Of a stretch of DNA of 45,213 bases, positions 17,919 to 26,442 are shown in pieces. Where the stretch lies: assembly GCA_020720665.1 (NCBI GenBank), contig DYOF01000008.1:1-45213 (forward strand), in the 5' to 3' direction. Position numbers and translations under genes: made by a program. The DNA is from Acetofilamentum sp. (GTDB lineage Bacteria > Bacteroidota > Bacteroidia > Bacteroidales > JAADGE01). Each line of letters starts with the position of its first letter. Positions within the stretch are counted from its first letter, which is position 1. The notes beneath the pieces are model-generated. The model saw nothing but the letters and a program-made list of their open reading frames with translations. It was not told the DNA's origin and searched no databases.

Positions 17919-18132
17919 GGATAATTATATGAAACACCCATGTAAAAACAATTTTTCATACAAAAGAGCATGTCTAAATAAACCGGCTTGCATAATTCTT
18001 CAAGGTTTTTAGGTGTTCCTATGTGCCGGAAAAACAAGCAAAATAAATAATGATATACATTCAATTTGCAGAATATTAATTAATTGCATGTTCTTAGACA
18101 TATTAAACTGAAAACGTTTAAATTATTAATTT

Positions 18133-18140
18133 TATATTTG
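18133..18140 (+). promoter_or_regulatory. -7 box for the wzx-like gene
   Basis: Reads TATATTTG, matching TAnnTTTG. Transcription would begin near 18146, about 11 nt before the TTG start at 18157 and 65 nt before the alternative ATG at 18211. The leader length does not settle which start is used. Confidence 0.45.
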
Positions 18141-18156
18141 TTGAAAATATAGGCTT

Positions 18157-19401
18157 TTGAATAATTTAAGAAAAAAAATTTATAAAATATCTAAAAAATC
18201 CGGAGATAAAATGGGCTTTGATTTGCCTTATTTTATTGAAAACGGGTTTTGGGTTTTGTTGTCGCAAGCTGTTAATACAGGAGCTGCATTTATTATGTCG
18301 ATATTTTTTGCTCGATACTTATCAAAAGAAACATTCGGCGAATATCAATTGATTGTTTCAATCATCGGAATTTTAGCAATATTTTCATATACCGGTTTAA
18401 ATACTTCAATTTTGAGATCAGTTGCTCGAGGTTATGAGAAAAGTTATAAAACTGCTGTAAATTTCAGCTTTAAAAAATCACTTTTAGCTATTCCGATTTT
18501 TTTAATTTTGTCAGTTTGGTATTATTTTCATGAAAAAACAGATGTTGCCTGTGTATTGATTTTTGCGGGATTAGCTTTTGCTTTTATTCAAGCTCATAAC
18601 AAATGGTTTGCTTTTTGGAAAGGGAAAGAAAAATTTGAAAAAACGGCAAAACAACAAATTATTCAAAGCGTAATTTTAAATTCAAGTTTAATTCTTGCCG
18701 CAGTATTTTTTTCAGAGTATTTGATAGTTACAGCAGGAACTTATTTAGTTGTAAATGCCGGCTTTAATACCTTGTGGCATTTTAAAGCAAAACATGCAAT
18801 TGTAGGTAACAAAATTGATGAGGATTGCATCCCTTACGGAAAATACATGACCAAAATGGGAATTTTATCAAGTTTAATTTTATATTTTGATAAGATAATT
18901 ATCGGATTTATTGATTTAGAACTTTTAGCTGTTTACGGCATTGCCCTAAAACTTTTTGATGTTGTTAAGCAAATCATCAGAAGTTTTTACTCTGTAAGTA
19001 CTCCAAAATTTGCCAAGAAAAAAGTAACAATAAAAAAACAAGAACTATTTATCATGATTATCGGCGGAATTTTGTTATCCGGATTAATTTATGCTGTTTC
19101 CGAACCGATTATAATTTATTTCTTTACCGAAGAATACACAGAAGCCGTTAATATATTTAAAAAGTTGTTGTTTGTTTTACCTTTTGTATTTGTAAGTCCT
19201 TTATTTGCTATTAAAGCTAATGCAGAAAAAGATAAATCAAAAATAGTGAAAAAAAATATTTTAGTGCCGGCTGTTGCAATAGTCGGTTCAATCCTGATAT
19301 TTTTATTAACAAATAACATGGAGTATTTCGTTTTATCAAAGGTATTTATTATGCAAATTGCTTTTTTTATTGTTTTAGTTCCGTTGAAATCAAAAATTTA
19401 G
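18157..19401 (+). CDS. Wzx-type oligosaccharide flippase
   Basis: A 414-residue polytopic protein of the MOP/MVF superfamily (polysaccharide biosynthesis protein) that moves lipid-linked oligosaccharides from the cytoplasmic to the periplasmic face of the inner membrane. The N-terminal pattern FWVLLSQAVNTGAAFIMSIF followed by FARYLSKETFGEYQL is typical of Wzx, and helices run to the C-terminus. The start is uncertain: TTG 18157 gives a short basic leader (MNNLRKKIYKISKKSGDK), and ATG 18211, preceded by GGAG, gives a 396-residue form. It is the only plus-strand gene in the glycan locus and its stop overlaps that of the convergent methyltransferase. Confidence 0.87.
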   Translation: MNNLRKKIYKISKKSGDKMGFDLPYFIENGFWVLLSQAVNTGAAFIMSIFFARYLSKETFGEYQLIVSIIGILAIFSYTGLNTSILRSVARGYEKSYKTAVNFSFKKSLLAIPIFLILSVWYYFHEKTDVACVLIFAGLAFAFIQAHNKWFAFWKGKEKFEKTAKQQIIQSVILNSSLILAAVFFSEYLIVTAGTYLVVNAGFNTLWHFKAKHAIVGNKIDEDCIPYGKYMTKMGILSSLILYFDKIIIGFIDLELLAVYGIALKLFDVVKQIIRSFYSVSTPKFAKKKVTIKKQELFIMIIGGILLSGLIYAVSEPIIIYFFTEEYTEAVNIFKKLLFVLPFVFVSPLFAIKANAEKDKSKIVKKNILVPAVAIVGSILIFLLTNNMEYFVLSKVFIMQIAFFIVLVPLKSKI

Positions 19402-20156
19402 GCTTGACCTACAGCAAACATATATACCGGCAAATCTTTTGAACTTACAAATTTCATAAACGGATTCAGATTTAAAATTGTTAATACATTGAACAGATAT
19501 CTGTTTAAGTTCACGGCAGGATATTTGATTTGTTTTTTATATTTTAAATAGCTGAACATTTTATGACTTTCCCTTAATTCAATGAATCTAAAGTATGTTG
19601 AAAAAAGTTCAATAAATTCGTGTTGAAAAAATTCTTTAACATGCATGGTGTCAAATGGTTTTTCGGATATTCTGACAGGAGTGCCGATAATAATTAAGGC
19701 ATCTTTTTTAGAAATTCGTTTTATTTCTGCCGTCATTTTTTCCGGATATTGTACATGTTCAATGACATCGGAAGAAATTATCAAATCGAAAGTATTTTCC
19801 TGAAAATTGATATGATAAACTTCAGAAACTGAAAATTGTGCTTCAGGAATTTTAAGCTTTGCTGTTTTTATGGCTTCTTCAGACAAATCAATTCCGAACA
19901 TATTAAAATTAATGTTTTTTATTTGTTTTTTAAGTAAATATAGTAAAACACCGTCGCCGCAGCCGACATCAAGAATGTTAAGGCTTGTTTCACTCGAAAA
20001 ACCTAATTTTGAGATATATTCTTCAATTAATTGTATCTGTTTTAAATAGCGTGCTAAAACAAATGCGTTTAATTTTCTTAAATTAAACTTATTAATTTGT
20101 TTATAGTGATAATCGGAACTTCTGGTTTTGTATTTAGTAAATTGAATTTCATTCAT
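19398..20156 (-). CDS. Class I SAM-dependent methyltransferase
   Basis: A 252-residue Rossmann-fold methyltransferase of the Methyltransf_11/23/25 type. The SAM-binding motif I is LNILDVGCGDGVLLYLL, followed by the acidic loop FGIDLSEEAI and the post-II motif DLIISSDVIEHV. No membrane helix or signal peptide. It lies at the 3' end of the minus-strand glycan gene run, 5 nt behind the TylF-like gene, so a glycan sugar or a lipid-linked intermediate is the likely acceptor. The acceptor cannot be read from the sequence. Its stop overlaps that of wzx. Confidence 0.85.
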   Translation of the reverse strand: MNEIQFTKYKTRSSDYHYKQINKFNLRKLNAFVLARYLKQIQLIEEYISKLGFSSETSLNILDVGCGDGVLLYLLKKQIKNINFNMFGIDLSEEAIKTAKLKIPEAQFSVSEVYHINFQENTFDLIISSDVIEHVQYPEKMTAEIKRISKKDALIIIGTPVRISEKPFDTMHVKEFFQHEFIELFSTYFRFIELRESHKMFSYLKYKKQIKYPAVNLNRYLFNVLTILNLNPFMKFVSSKDLPVYMFAVGQA

Positions 20157-20161
20157 AATTT

Positions 20162-20908
20162 TTACAATTTAATACCTATTCTTCCTGTTAAATCAATTCT
20201 GTTCAGTAAAATTGGTATTTTGTTTTCGGTAAAATATTCGTCAACTGCTTTTCTGCAACCCAACCAATAACCGTAATCGTCAATTATTAAAACTCCTTTC
20301 GGAGAAAGTGAAGGGTAGAGGTATGTTAATTCGTGAAATGTTGATTCGTACCAGTCGGTATCTAATCGTAAAAGTGCAATATTTTCAGGTATAATTTCAG
20401 GAATGGTGTCTTCAACCTTTCCTTTTACAAAAAAAATGTTTTCTTTTGGGTATCCGGTTGAATATATATTTTTTTTAACTTCTTCTATTTCAGAACGACA
20501 CCAATCGGAACCGCCTTCCTTATTGATGCTTTGTTTGAATTTTTGAACGGCACTTCGATTTGTATATTTAATATCCTTTTCTGTCGGTTCGGTCATTCCT
20601 TCATAGGTATCATAAAGATATATTTTTTTATCGGTGCAATTGTTTTTAATCAAACTTAACGCAATCATCATAGAACTTCCGCCCTTCCAAACTCCGCATT
20701 CAACGTAATCTCCGGGAATTTGGTTTTTAAGGGTATATTCAATGCTTTTATAAACCGAATAGAGCCTTTCAACGGATGTCATCGTAAAAGGGAAACATTT
20801 TTCTGCTAAATCAAGAAAATCTTTTTCCATATCGGAAAAGGGATTTTCTTTCTTAATTTTTATAATTTTATAACCGATTTTATTTAAAATTCCTGAAAAT
20901 ATGCCCAT
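20162..20908 (-). CDS. TylF/MycF-family O-methyltransferase
   Basis: A 248-residue member of the macrocin O-methyltransferase (TylF) family, which O-methylates sugar hydroxyls in a metal-dependent way. Motif I is DYVECGVWKGGSSMMIALSL. The metal-site acidic residues are in LLRLDTDWYEST and VLIIDDYGYW, and the family block ERLYSVYKSIEY is present. TylF relatives in Bacteroidota surface-glycan loci are generally presumed to methylate sugar units. The start is 2 nt from the stop of the upstream frameshifted frame (20911), which supports that longer frame having once been the true 3' end of its neighbour. Confidence 0.9.
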   Translation of the reverse strand: MGIFSGILNKIGYKIIKIKKENPFSDMEKDFLDLAEKCFPFTMTSVERLYSVYKSIEYTLKNQIPGDYVECGVWKGGSSMMIALSLIKNNCTDKKIYLYDTYEGMTEPTEKDIKYTNRSAVQKFKQSINKEGGSDWCRSEIEEVKKNIYSTGYPKENIFFVKGKVEDTIPEIIPENIALLRLDTDWYESTFHELTYLYPSLSPKGVLIIDDYGYWLGCRKAVDEYFTENKIPILLNRIDLTGRIGIKL

Positions 20909-20910
20909 TT

Positions 20911-21062
20911 TTATTTTTTTGCGATAATAAAATATCCGCCGTGGTAATTCCCCAATTTTTGGTGATTTTTTATGAATTTTGAATTATCTAATTTATTTAT
21001 CAAGTTAAATATTGGGAACATAAAATATGCTATATGTCTGATAATTATCGGTAATGACTGAA
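20911..21062 (-). pseudogene. Out-of-frame C-terminal tail of the upstream methyltransferase
   Basis: Directly after the stop at 21063, the -1 frame is open for about 50 codons and ends at TAA 20911-20913, 2 nt before the TylF-like gene. It reads TLIQSLPIIIRHIAYFMFPI, FNLINKLDNSKFIKNHQKLG, NYHGGYFIIAKK. From memory, endings of this form (KNHxKLGNYHGGYFIIAKK) are common at the C-terminus of small surface-glycan methyltransferases. The shift lies in a run of six A (RNA sense) before CATTGATT. It is therefore the lost tail of the gene at 21063-21632. Confidence 0.75.
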
Positions 21063-21632
21063 TCAATGTTTTTTCATGGCATTTCTGACGGTAAAAAATC
21101 GTCCCGTAATTTCGATGGTTTCAATTTTAAAACCGATGTTATTTAATTCCTTTTCCCATTTTGAATAAGTCCATCGCTGAAAATCAAAGGGATCGGCATG
21201 AATAGGGTATAAAAAAGGAACCGACATAATAAATGTACCGTTTGGTTTTAAAACTCTGAAACATTCTTTCAGTCCGCAGCTGATTTTTTCGACATGTTCA
21301 AAAAGTTCAACAGCATTAACAACATCAATACTTTCCGGTTTGATAGTTTTCATGTCGGCAACATCAGTTATGATGTCAGGCTTATATGAGGGTTCAATGT
21401 CTGCAAAAATCCATTTTTCTACACTTTCCTTAGGTTTTACAAAAGCACCTCTGTCACGTCCGCCGATATCTAATACAACTCCCTTATATTCAGAGATATA
21501 TTTTTTTTGCAGATAATCAATCTGTTTTCTTCTGTCGCTGCTTCGGAAATAATATTTTAATTGTTTGAAGGTCATTTTATAAATTTTCTGTAACAATGAT
21601 ATAAAATGTAAATAGATTTTGCAAAAAAACAC
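21063..21632 (-). CDS. SAM-dependent methyltransferase, frameshifted near its 3' end
   Basis: As it stands, 189 residues, but probably starting at the internal ATG 21575 (MTFKQLKYYFRSSDRRKQID), which gives 170. Motif I is GVVLDIGGRDRGAF; later blocks VNAVELFEHVEK and FIMSVPFLYPIHADPFDFQR are typical of Methyltransf_11 proteins. The frame ends abruptly at NAMKKH within an A6 run, and the natural ending continues in the -1 frame to 20911, which would give about 222 residues. The Rossmann core is intact, so the shortened protein might fold, but loss of about 50 residues probably harms it. An indel in the assembly is equally possible. Confidence 0.82.
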   Translation of the reverse strand: MFFCKIYLHFISLLQKIYKMTFKQLKYYFRSSDRRKQIDYLQKKYISEYKGVVLDIGGRDRGAFVKPKESVEKWIFADIEPSYKPDIITDVADMKTIKPESIDVVNAVELFEHVEKISCGLKECFRVLKPNGTFIMSVPFLYPIHADPFDFQRWTYSKWEKELNNIGFKIETIEITGRFFTVRNAMKKH

Positions 21633-21666
21633 TATGCGTATTTTTATTTTTTATTGTTTGCCGAGC

Positions 21667-22665
21667 TTATTTATTTAGTTTTTTTACAAGTTTATATTTT
21701 AAAATTTCTGTTCGTAACGCTATAAGATTTTTAAAATTTAAATGCTTCGGATGTTTTATATTTTGGAAAATAGTTTTAATGAAATTAATATATTCGGCAG
21801 CAACTTCATTCATTGAAGGCAATTGAATTTCATTTTGACAGGAGTTATAGTTATCTTTTATATGATGTAGTTTTTTTATAATTTCAGAATGCTCATTGTA
21901 AATACATCCGGCTTTTCCGATAATTTCAGGATGTCCGCCGTCATTATAAGCTAATGCGGGTAAACCGCAATGCAGTGCCTCAATGAGCGAATTTGAGCAC
22001 GGATCATTTTTTGATGCTGTAATAAAAATATCGTGTTGTTTTAAAAGTTCTGCAAGTTGATTTCCGGGCAAAGCTTCAATGTGTTTGATATTTCTGAATT
22101 TAACAGGACTGTTTCCGCAAAATGTCATTTCAAATTCAGAAAAATTCAGTGCGGTATCAAGATATTTATACGTATCAAAACCTTTGCTCATATTTGATGC
22201 CCAGCTGGTTGCAATTATTTTTGTTTTTCGATTCGGATTAAACGGTTCTTTTTTTGAATGATTAAATAGCAGAGGATCGGGTGCATTTGTAATTATTGTT
22301 TCGGGAACATTAATTTTGAGGCCGAGTTCGATATTTTTATTTTTTGACCATTGAGATTGAAAAATAATTCCGTCTGCAATTAAATTGTTTGTTTTATATA
22401 TGAGCTTGTCTAATTTTAAAGTATCCTTCCGGATTAAAAAAACAGGTCCGTCAATGCGGTGGATAAATACTTTTTCGGGATGATTGGCTTTAAGCCTAAT
22501 TAAATCATTAAGTCGGTGATGACTGTTAAATAAAATAACATCAGCTTTTTCAGGATTTTGTTCATAAATGTTTTTAATTATTAAATCATTTTTTAGTGCT
22601 TTTAAAAATTGGTTCCCGCCGCCATAGGGTCCGGATTTTATTTCCAAAAAAATATTAATTTTCAT
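21667..22665 (-). CDS. GT4-like glycosyltransferase
   Basis: A 332-residue GT-B glycosyltransferase. The N-terminal nucleotide-fold half opens MKINIFLEIKSGPYGGGNQF, with the Gly-rich acceptor loop. The C-terminal half has IIATSWASNMSKGFDTY and the donor-site block DIFITASKNDPCSNSLIEAL, the counterpart of the EX7E motif with the first Glu replaced by Asp-Pro. It should add one sugar to the lipid-linked glycan on the cytoplasmic side. It starts 95 nt after the previous gene's stop, across a strong stem-loop at 22703-22750, and is 34 nt upstream of the frameshifted methyltransferase. Confidence 0.85.
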   Translation of the reverse strand: MKINIFLEIKSGPYGGGNQFLKALKNDLIIKNIYEQNPEKADVILFNSHHRLNDLIRLKANHPEKVFIHRIDGPVFLIRKDTLKLDKLIYKTNNLIADGIIFQSQWSKNKNIELGLKINVPETIITNAPDPLLFNHSKKEPFNPNRKTKIIATSWASNMSKGFDTYKYLDTALNFSEFEMTFCGNSPVKFRNIKHIEALPGNQLAELLKQHDIFITASKNDPCSNSLIEALHCGLPALAYNDGGHPEIIGKAGCIYNEHSEIIKKLHHIKDNYNSCQNEIQLPSMNEVAAEYINFIKTIFQNIKHPKHLNFKNLIALRTEILKYKLVKKLNK

Positions 22666-22702
22666 TTGTTTTTTAAATTATTTTCAAAGTTCAGACAGAA
22701 TC

Positions 22703-22750
22703 GCATCATAAAATAATTATTCTTGTGTGTAAATAATTATTTTATAATGC
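22703..22750. other. Long stem-loop inside the glycan gene run
   Basis: ATAAAATAATTATT (22708-22721) and its exact complement (22732-22745) enclose a 10-nt loop. After one mismatch the stem is extended by GCAT/ATGC (22703-22706 with 22747-22750), giving 18 pairs in all. It fills one of the few real gaps in a run of mostly overlapping genes. It may be a partial terminator, a processing site or a stability element for the upstream message. There is no downstream T run. Confidence 0.6.
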
Positions 22751-22760
22751 TTGTAATATG

Positions 22761-23690
22761 TTATAACTTTTTTAAAATTACAAAAAATGTTGCTCCGTAT
22801 CCGCTATATTTTCGGGAAAGGAATTTGTTAATTTTTTTAAACAATAAATTTTTCTGACTTATTTTACCGATAAAATTATATGTTTCAAGATGTTCGATTT
22901 CAAAATTCGGCAGATATTTATCTTTAAGTTCAGAAATATCAATTCCCTTTGTTTTGTCTATTTTTTTTCCTGCTGAGGGAGAATGAAAATCTGTCATTTT
23001 ATTGATTTCATCAGTACTTAAAATATTTTCGATAGCTTTTTCTTTAATTAGCTGTATATTAATTTGTTCTGTAATACTGTTTAATTTGTTTTTCTGTTTA
23101 ACTATTCGGTTAATTTTTGTTATACGTGCTAAGGTAATTAAGAATTTTTTAAACGATGTAAATGATTGAAGAAACAAGAATAACTTTAATAAAAAAGAAT
23201 GATTATAAAATGCTTTATTCGGTTCATGTCCGATAATTATTCGTCCGCCGGGTTTTGTGATTCGGTTTAAGTCCAGAAAAAATTGCGTTAAATCGGGAAC
23301 ATGATGAACAACAGAATTTATTGTGATGATGTCGGCATTTTTTGTAAGTATTGAATTTCCTGAAAGTTTAACAAAATCAAATTGACATTTAAAACCGGTT
23401 TTTAAATTTTTTTCGGCAACTTTTAACATTTCTTGTGACAGGTCAGAACATATAATAAAATCATTTTCCGTGCAAAACTCAGCAATGTTAATCGGAACAA
23501 AGCCGGTTCCGGTTCCGATATCCAAAATTGTAATCGGAGAGTTGTATTCGGATTTGATTTTTTGAAAATTATGTTTCCAACGCTGCGTTTCACCTTTAAA
23601 AATATCCTGATGTTTGTTTTGATAGGATTTTCCTTCTAAATCATGGAAAATTTCATTAACTTTTATGGCTAATTCTTTGTTATTGAGCAT
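22761..23690 (-). CDS. SAM-dependent methyltransferase
   Basis: A 309-residue class I methyltransferase. Motif I is ITILDIGTGTGFVPINIAEF, followed by ICSDLSQEMLKVAE and the ITINSVVHHVPD block, typical of UbiE/Methyltransf_25-like enzymes. The C-terminal 150 residues are an added Lys-rich region with a possible membrane-touching stretch (HSFLLKLFLFLQSF), which might hold it near lipid-linked substrates. Its start overlaps the upstream glycosyltransferase by 11 nt, which points to coupled translation. Acceptor unknown. Confidence 0.84.
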   Translation of the reverse strand: MLNNKELAIKVNEIFHDLEGKSYQNKHQDIFKGETQRWKHNFQKIKSEYNSPITILDIGTGTGFVPINIAEFCTENDFIICSDLSQEMLKVAEKNLKTGFKCQFDFVKLSGNSILTKNADIITINSVVHHVPDLTQFFLDLNRITKPGGRIIIGHEPNKAFYNHSFLLKLFLFLQSFTSFKKFLITLARITKINRIVKQKNKLNSITEQINIQLIKEKAIENILSTDEINKMTDFHSPSAGKKIDKTKGIDISELKDKYLPNFEIEHLETYNFIGKISQKNLLFKKINKFLSRKYSGYGATFFVILKKL

Positions 23691-24732
23691 TTGAAACAGT
23701 TTCGATTATGTTTTTAAGTCGTTGTTTATAGGCTTTGAAATTATTTATATTAATAATTTTCTCATAATTTTTTTCGGCAAATTGTTCTTTTAAACCGGGA
23801 TGTTCATTAAAATCATTTATTTTTTCGATGAAACATTGAGTATTTGAACAAATTGATTCAGGAATCAGCAAATCAGAAGCCATACCGACCGGTGTGCTCA
23901 AAATCGGTATTTTGCATAAGGATGCCTCCGTTACGGCTTTCGGGCCGCCTTCGGAAACAGAAGTTATTACATACAAATCAATTAAATTATAAAGCAGATT
24001 AATATGTGATTCTGATAAATTGTTTTCATTAATATCGTCTTGTAAATTTGTAACAAAATTTTCATTTCCGATAAATAAATAGGGTATTTGATTTAATTTG
24101 CATTGATTTATCAGATAATGTCTTCTGGGACCGGCTAATAAAAGAATAATTTTTGAACGGTCAGTTTCTTTCAGAATATCAACAATCATATCCGGGTTTT
24201 TATGCCATTTGGCTTTAGTTAAATCGTCGCCGCGACTGTCGCGTTGGAAAGAGCCGATAATAAATTTATTTTGTATGAGTGTAAAATCAAGATTTATTTC
24301 GTTGCATATTTCCTTTTTTGATTTCTTAAGATTTTTGAAAATGTTTTCATCAACATAAAAAGGATTTATGAATATTTTTTCAGGACTGATTTTATGATTC
24401 AGAAGAAATTGTTTTTGTTTGTTATTTGCACATATCCAAAAATCGGTGAATGAAAAGTATTTTGTAATGTTTTTTTTATTTTCTTCGGGGTCGTTTGTGA
24501 TAATATTAATAATTTTTCGATTGTTTTTAAATTTTCTCAGAAAGTAAAATTTTCGTTTTAAAATGTACGAATACCAAACATTCAGTATAATATCGGCATT
24601 TAAAAAGCAAGAAACAATTTTGTATCCTTGTTCGCTCAGAGCCTTTTTATTATAGAAATGATCCTTGTCAACTGACCAGCCCTGTTTGTCTTTTCCTATA
24701 ATTTTAATTTTAACCGTCATTTTTTTCTGCAA
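23680..24732 (-). CDS. GT4-like glycosyltransferase
   Basis: A 350-residue GT-B-type protein. The recognisable part is the C-terminal donor half: FIIGSFQRDSRGDD, ILLLAGPRRHYL, and the EX7E-like block SEGGPKAVTEASLCKIPILS (first Glu in SEGG, second in TEAS), followed by TPVGMASDLL. The N-terminal half is divergent. The first ATG (24732) overlaps the previous gene by 23 nt; an ATG at 24720 also works and reduces the overlap. It should act on the cytoplasmic side of the inner membrane. Donor and acceptor sugars cannot be told. Confidence 0.83.
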   Translation of the reverse strand: MQKKMTVKIKIIGKDKQGWSVDKDHFYNKKALSEQGYKIVSCFLNADIILNVWYSYILKRKFYFLRKFKNNRKIINIITNDPEENKKNITKYFSFTDFWICANNKQKQFLLNHKISPEKIFINPFYVDENIFKNLKKSKKEICNEINLDFTLIQNKFIIGSFQRDSRGDDLTKAKWHKNPDMIVDILKETDRSKIILLLAGPRRHYLINQCKLNQIPYLFIGNENFVTNLQDDINENNLSESHINLLYNLIDLYVITSVSEGGPKAVTEASLCKIPILSTPVGMASDLLIPESICSNTQCFIEKINDFNEHPGLKEQFAEKNYEKIININNFKAYKQRLKNIIETVSNAQ

Positions 24733-25567
24733 TTACAAAAGTTCTGTTGTTGCTGATTTTAATAATTCGTTTTGAATAATTATTTTTAAAGCAAATTTCA
24801 TCAACGGCTTTAACAACACCGGGGAATTGGTTTTCTGAATAATCATCAAAGAAAATGATGTCGTTTTTTTGTTGCTTGTTAATCAGGTAATTAAACTCTG
24901 TCAATACGTGCGAGTAATCATGTACGGCATCTAAAAATGCAAAATGAATTCGAGGTATATGGGTTCTTTTTAATTCGGTTTTAGTGTTTCCTTGATGAAA
25001 AACTATATGGTTGTCAATAAGGTATTTGTATTCTTTGAGAAGCTCTTCTCTGGTTTTTTTACCTTCCGTATCATCTATTGTGTTCCAATACATTTTATGT
25101 GTATGCGGTAATACGTCAAAAGTAAATATTTTACCCTGTATATTTGAATCAGCAAGAGCTTTAGCCATAACAATTGCAGAAAATCCTTTAGCTGTTCCGG
25201 TTTCAAAAACATTAATATTCACAATTTCGTTTTTTGAAATATACATCCTTAAGAACGAATACAGCAATCTTCCGTGTTGATAACAGATGTCTGATTTTTT
25301 AATGCCGACTTGAGTGTGTAAAGCTAAGTTGTCAAGAAATTGATTATCAATCCTGAAATGATTTTCTGTTTCTATTTGGTCAACAAGAGGAAATTGAATT
25401 AATTTAGCCTTAGCAGCCAATTTTAAATAGTCCTCTTTTGTCCCCTTAGGTTTTTTTGTCAACGGCGATGAATACCAATTCCTTTCCGCATATTTATTAA
25501 CAAGGTTTACTATAAAATTATCAAATTTTTGAATGATTCTCGGATACATATTTTTTATTTTTTCCAA
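24710..25567 (-). CDS. Class I methyltransferase (Methyltransf_24-like)
   Basis: A 285-residue methyltransferase related to the Methyltransf_24/cephalosporin-hydroxylase-like group. Motif I is INVFETGTAKGFSAIVMAKA. The acidic metal or catalytic blocks are HFAFLDAVHDYSHV and IIFFDDYSENQFPGV, which place it with metal-dependent O-methyltransferases. The first 70 residues are a helical extension. ATG 25567 overlaps the sulfotransferase stop by 13 nt; ATG 25549 would avoid that. By context it modifies a sugar hydroxyl, but this is inference. Confidence 0.83.
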   Translation of the reverse strand: MEKIKNMYPRIIQKFDNFIVNLVNKYAERNWYSSPLTKKPKGTKEDYLKLAAKAKLIQFPLVDQIETENHFRIDNQFLDNLALHTQVGIKKSDICYQHGRLLYSFLRMYISKNEIVNINVFETGTAKGFSAIVMAKALADSNIQGKIFTFDVLPHTHKMYWNTIDDTEGKKTREELLKEYKYLIDNHIVFHQGNTKTELKRTHIPRIHFAFLDAVHDYSHVLTEFNYLINKQQKNDIIFFDDYSENQFPGVVKAVDEICFKNNYSKRIIKISNNRTFVIAEKNDG

Positions 25568-26442
25568 ATACTGAGGTCTTTATTTAAGAATTTTTCTAAT
25601 TCTTCAATTTCAGACAAATATTTACGGTTTAAGTTATTTTTAGTCAGATAATTCATTTGCGGATACGGACGACTTAAATACCGATTATGAAATTGATAGA
25701 ACGGGTAAAGAAGTTTATGATTACGCGTTAGTTTATTATTTAATAATTTATTTGTGATTTTAAAATTAGCTATTTTAGTTTGATTATATGCTTTTTCGGT
25801 TTTAAGTGATTCAATAAACGGCAGTTGCAAAAATTTGAATATTTTATTGAGTTCGTCAAGCGGATTTGTTTTTAATTCTTCGAGTATAACGCAATACATT
25901 TGATTTTTTTTGAAATAGTTCAAAAAGGAATGCAGCATTTTCATATATAAGCCGGTATTGAAATAGGAAAAATTAATTAAATGAAAATAATCAAGAGCTA
26001 TTCTATCGGATTCTTTTTCTATTGCTTGTTCAAAACTGCTTGATTCTCTGTTTTTTGAAAAGGCATGCCAATAGTGCGAATAGGCTCTGTTTATCGGATT
26101 TCTCAAAATGAATATTAATTTTGCGTCAGGAACATATTCAAACATTCTTTCAGGAACATAGTCATAAATATAGCTTGAAGTTGATTGACCGATTAAACCG
26201 TTTAATTTCTTGGTTTTAAAATGTTTGCTGAATTCACTGATGCCTTTTTTGTAATTTACAGGGTTGTCAAAAAAATGAATTTCAGTATCCGGCGGGCTGA
26301 ATGTAATTTGCCGGTGTTGTGATAAATATTTTAACAAAGATGTTGTGCCGCATTTTTGAACACCGCATATAATAAAATCAGGTTTAATTGAATTTTTTTC
26401 AAGTGTTTTGGTCATTTTCAGCTTAGCTTTTCTAATAAACAA
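25555..26442 (-). CDS. Sulfotransferase (PAPS-dependent)
   Basis: A 295-residue sulfotransferase-domain protein that would transfer sulfate from PAPS to a hydroxyl, here most likely on a sugar. The 5'-phosphosulfate loop is CGVQKCGTTSLLKYL (residues 26-40). The 3'-phosphate site is FILRNPINRAYSHYWH (112-126) with the expected Arg and Ser. The family ending LSEIEELEKFLNKDLSIWKK is also typical. The annotated start overlaps the upstream gene by 25 nt; ATG 26415, just 2 nt after that gene's TGA, is a good alternative. No PAPS synthesis gene is in the window. Confidence 0.9.
   Translation of the reverse strand: MFIRKAKLKMTKTLEKNSIKPDFIICGVQKCGTTSLLKYLSQHRQITFSPPDTEIHFFDNPVNYKKGISEFSKHFKTKKLNGLIGQSTSSYIYDYVPERMFEYVPDAKLIFILRNPINRAYSHYWHAFSKNRESSSFEQAIEKESDRIALDYFHLINFSYFNTGLYMKMLHSFLNYFKKNQMYCVILEELKTNPLDELNKIFKFLQLPFIESLKTEKAYNQTKIANFKITNKLLNNKLTRNHKLLYPFYQFHNRYLSRPYPQMNYLTKNNLNRKYLSEIEELEKFLNKDLSIWKK

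Noticed and set aside
17873-18064. A 63-codon minus-strand open frame in the yfhO/wzx spacer
   Set aside because: It overlaps the yfhO start and its promoter box, has no recognisable domain and looks like chance in AT-rich spacer DNA.
18157-19401. Wzx as a truncated gene
   Set aside because: At 414 residues it is at the short end for the family, but helices run to the end and no continuation is seen in other frames past the stop.
21063-21075. Programmed -1 frameshifting to join the methyltransferase to its tail
   Set aside because: The run is AAA AAA C in the zero frame, not the classic A AAA AAC phase, and I see no downstream stimulatory stem. A mutation, phase variation or assembly error is simpler.
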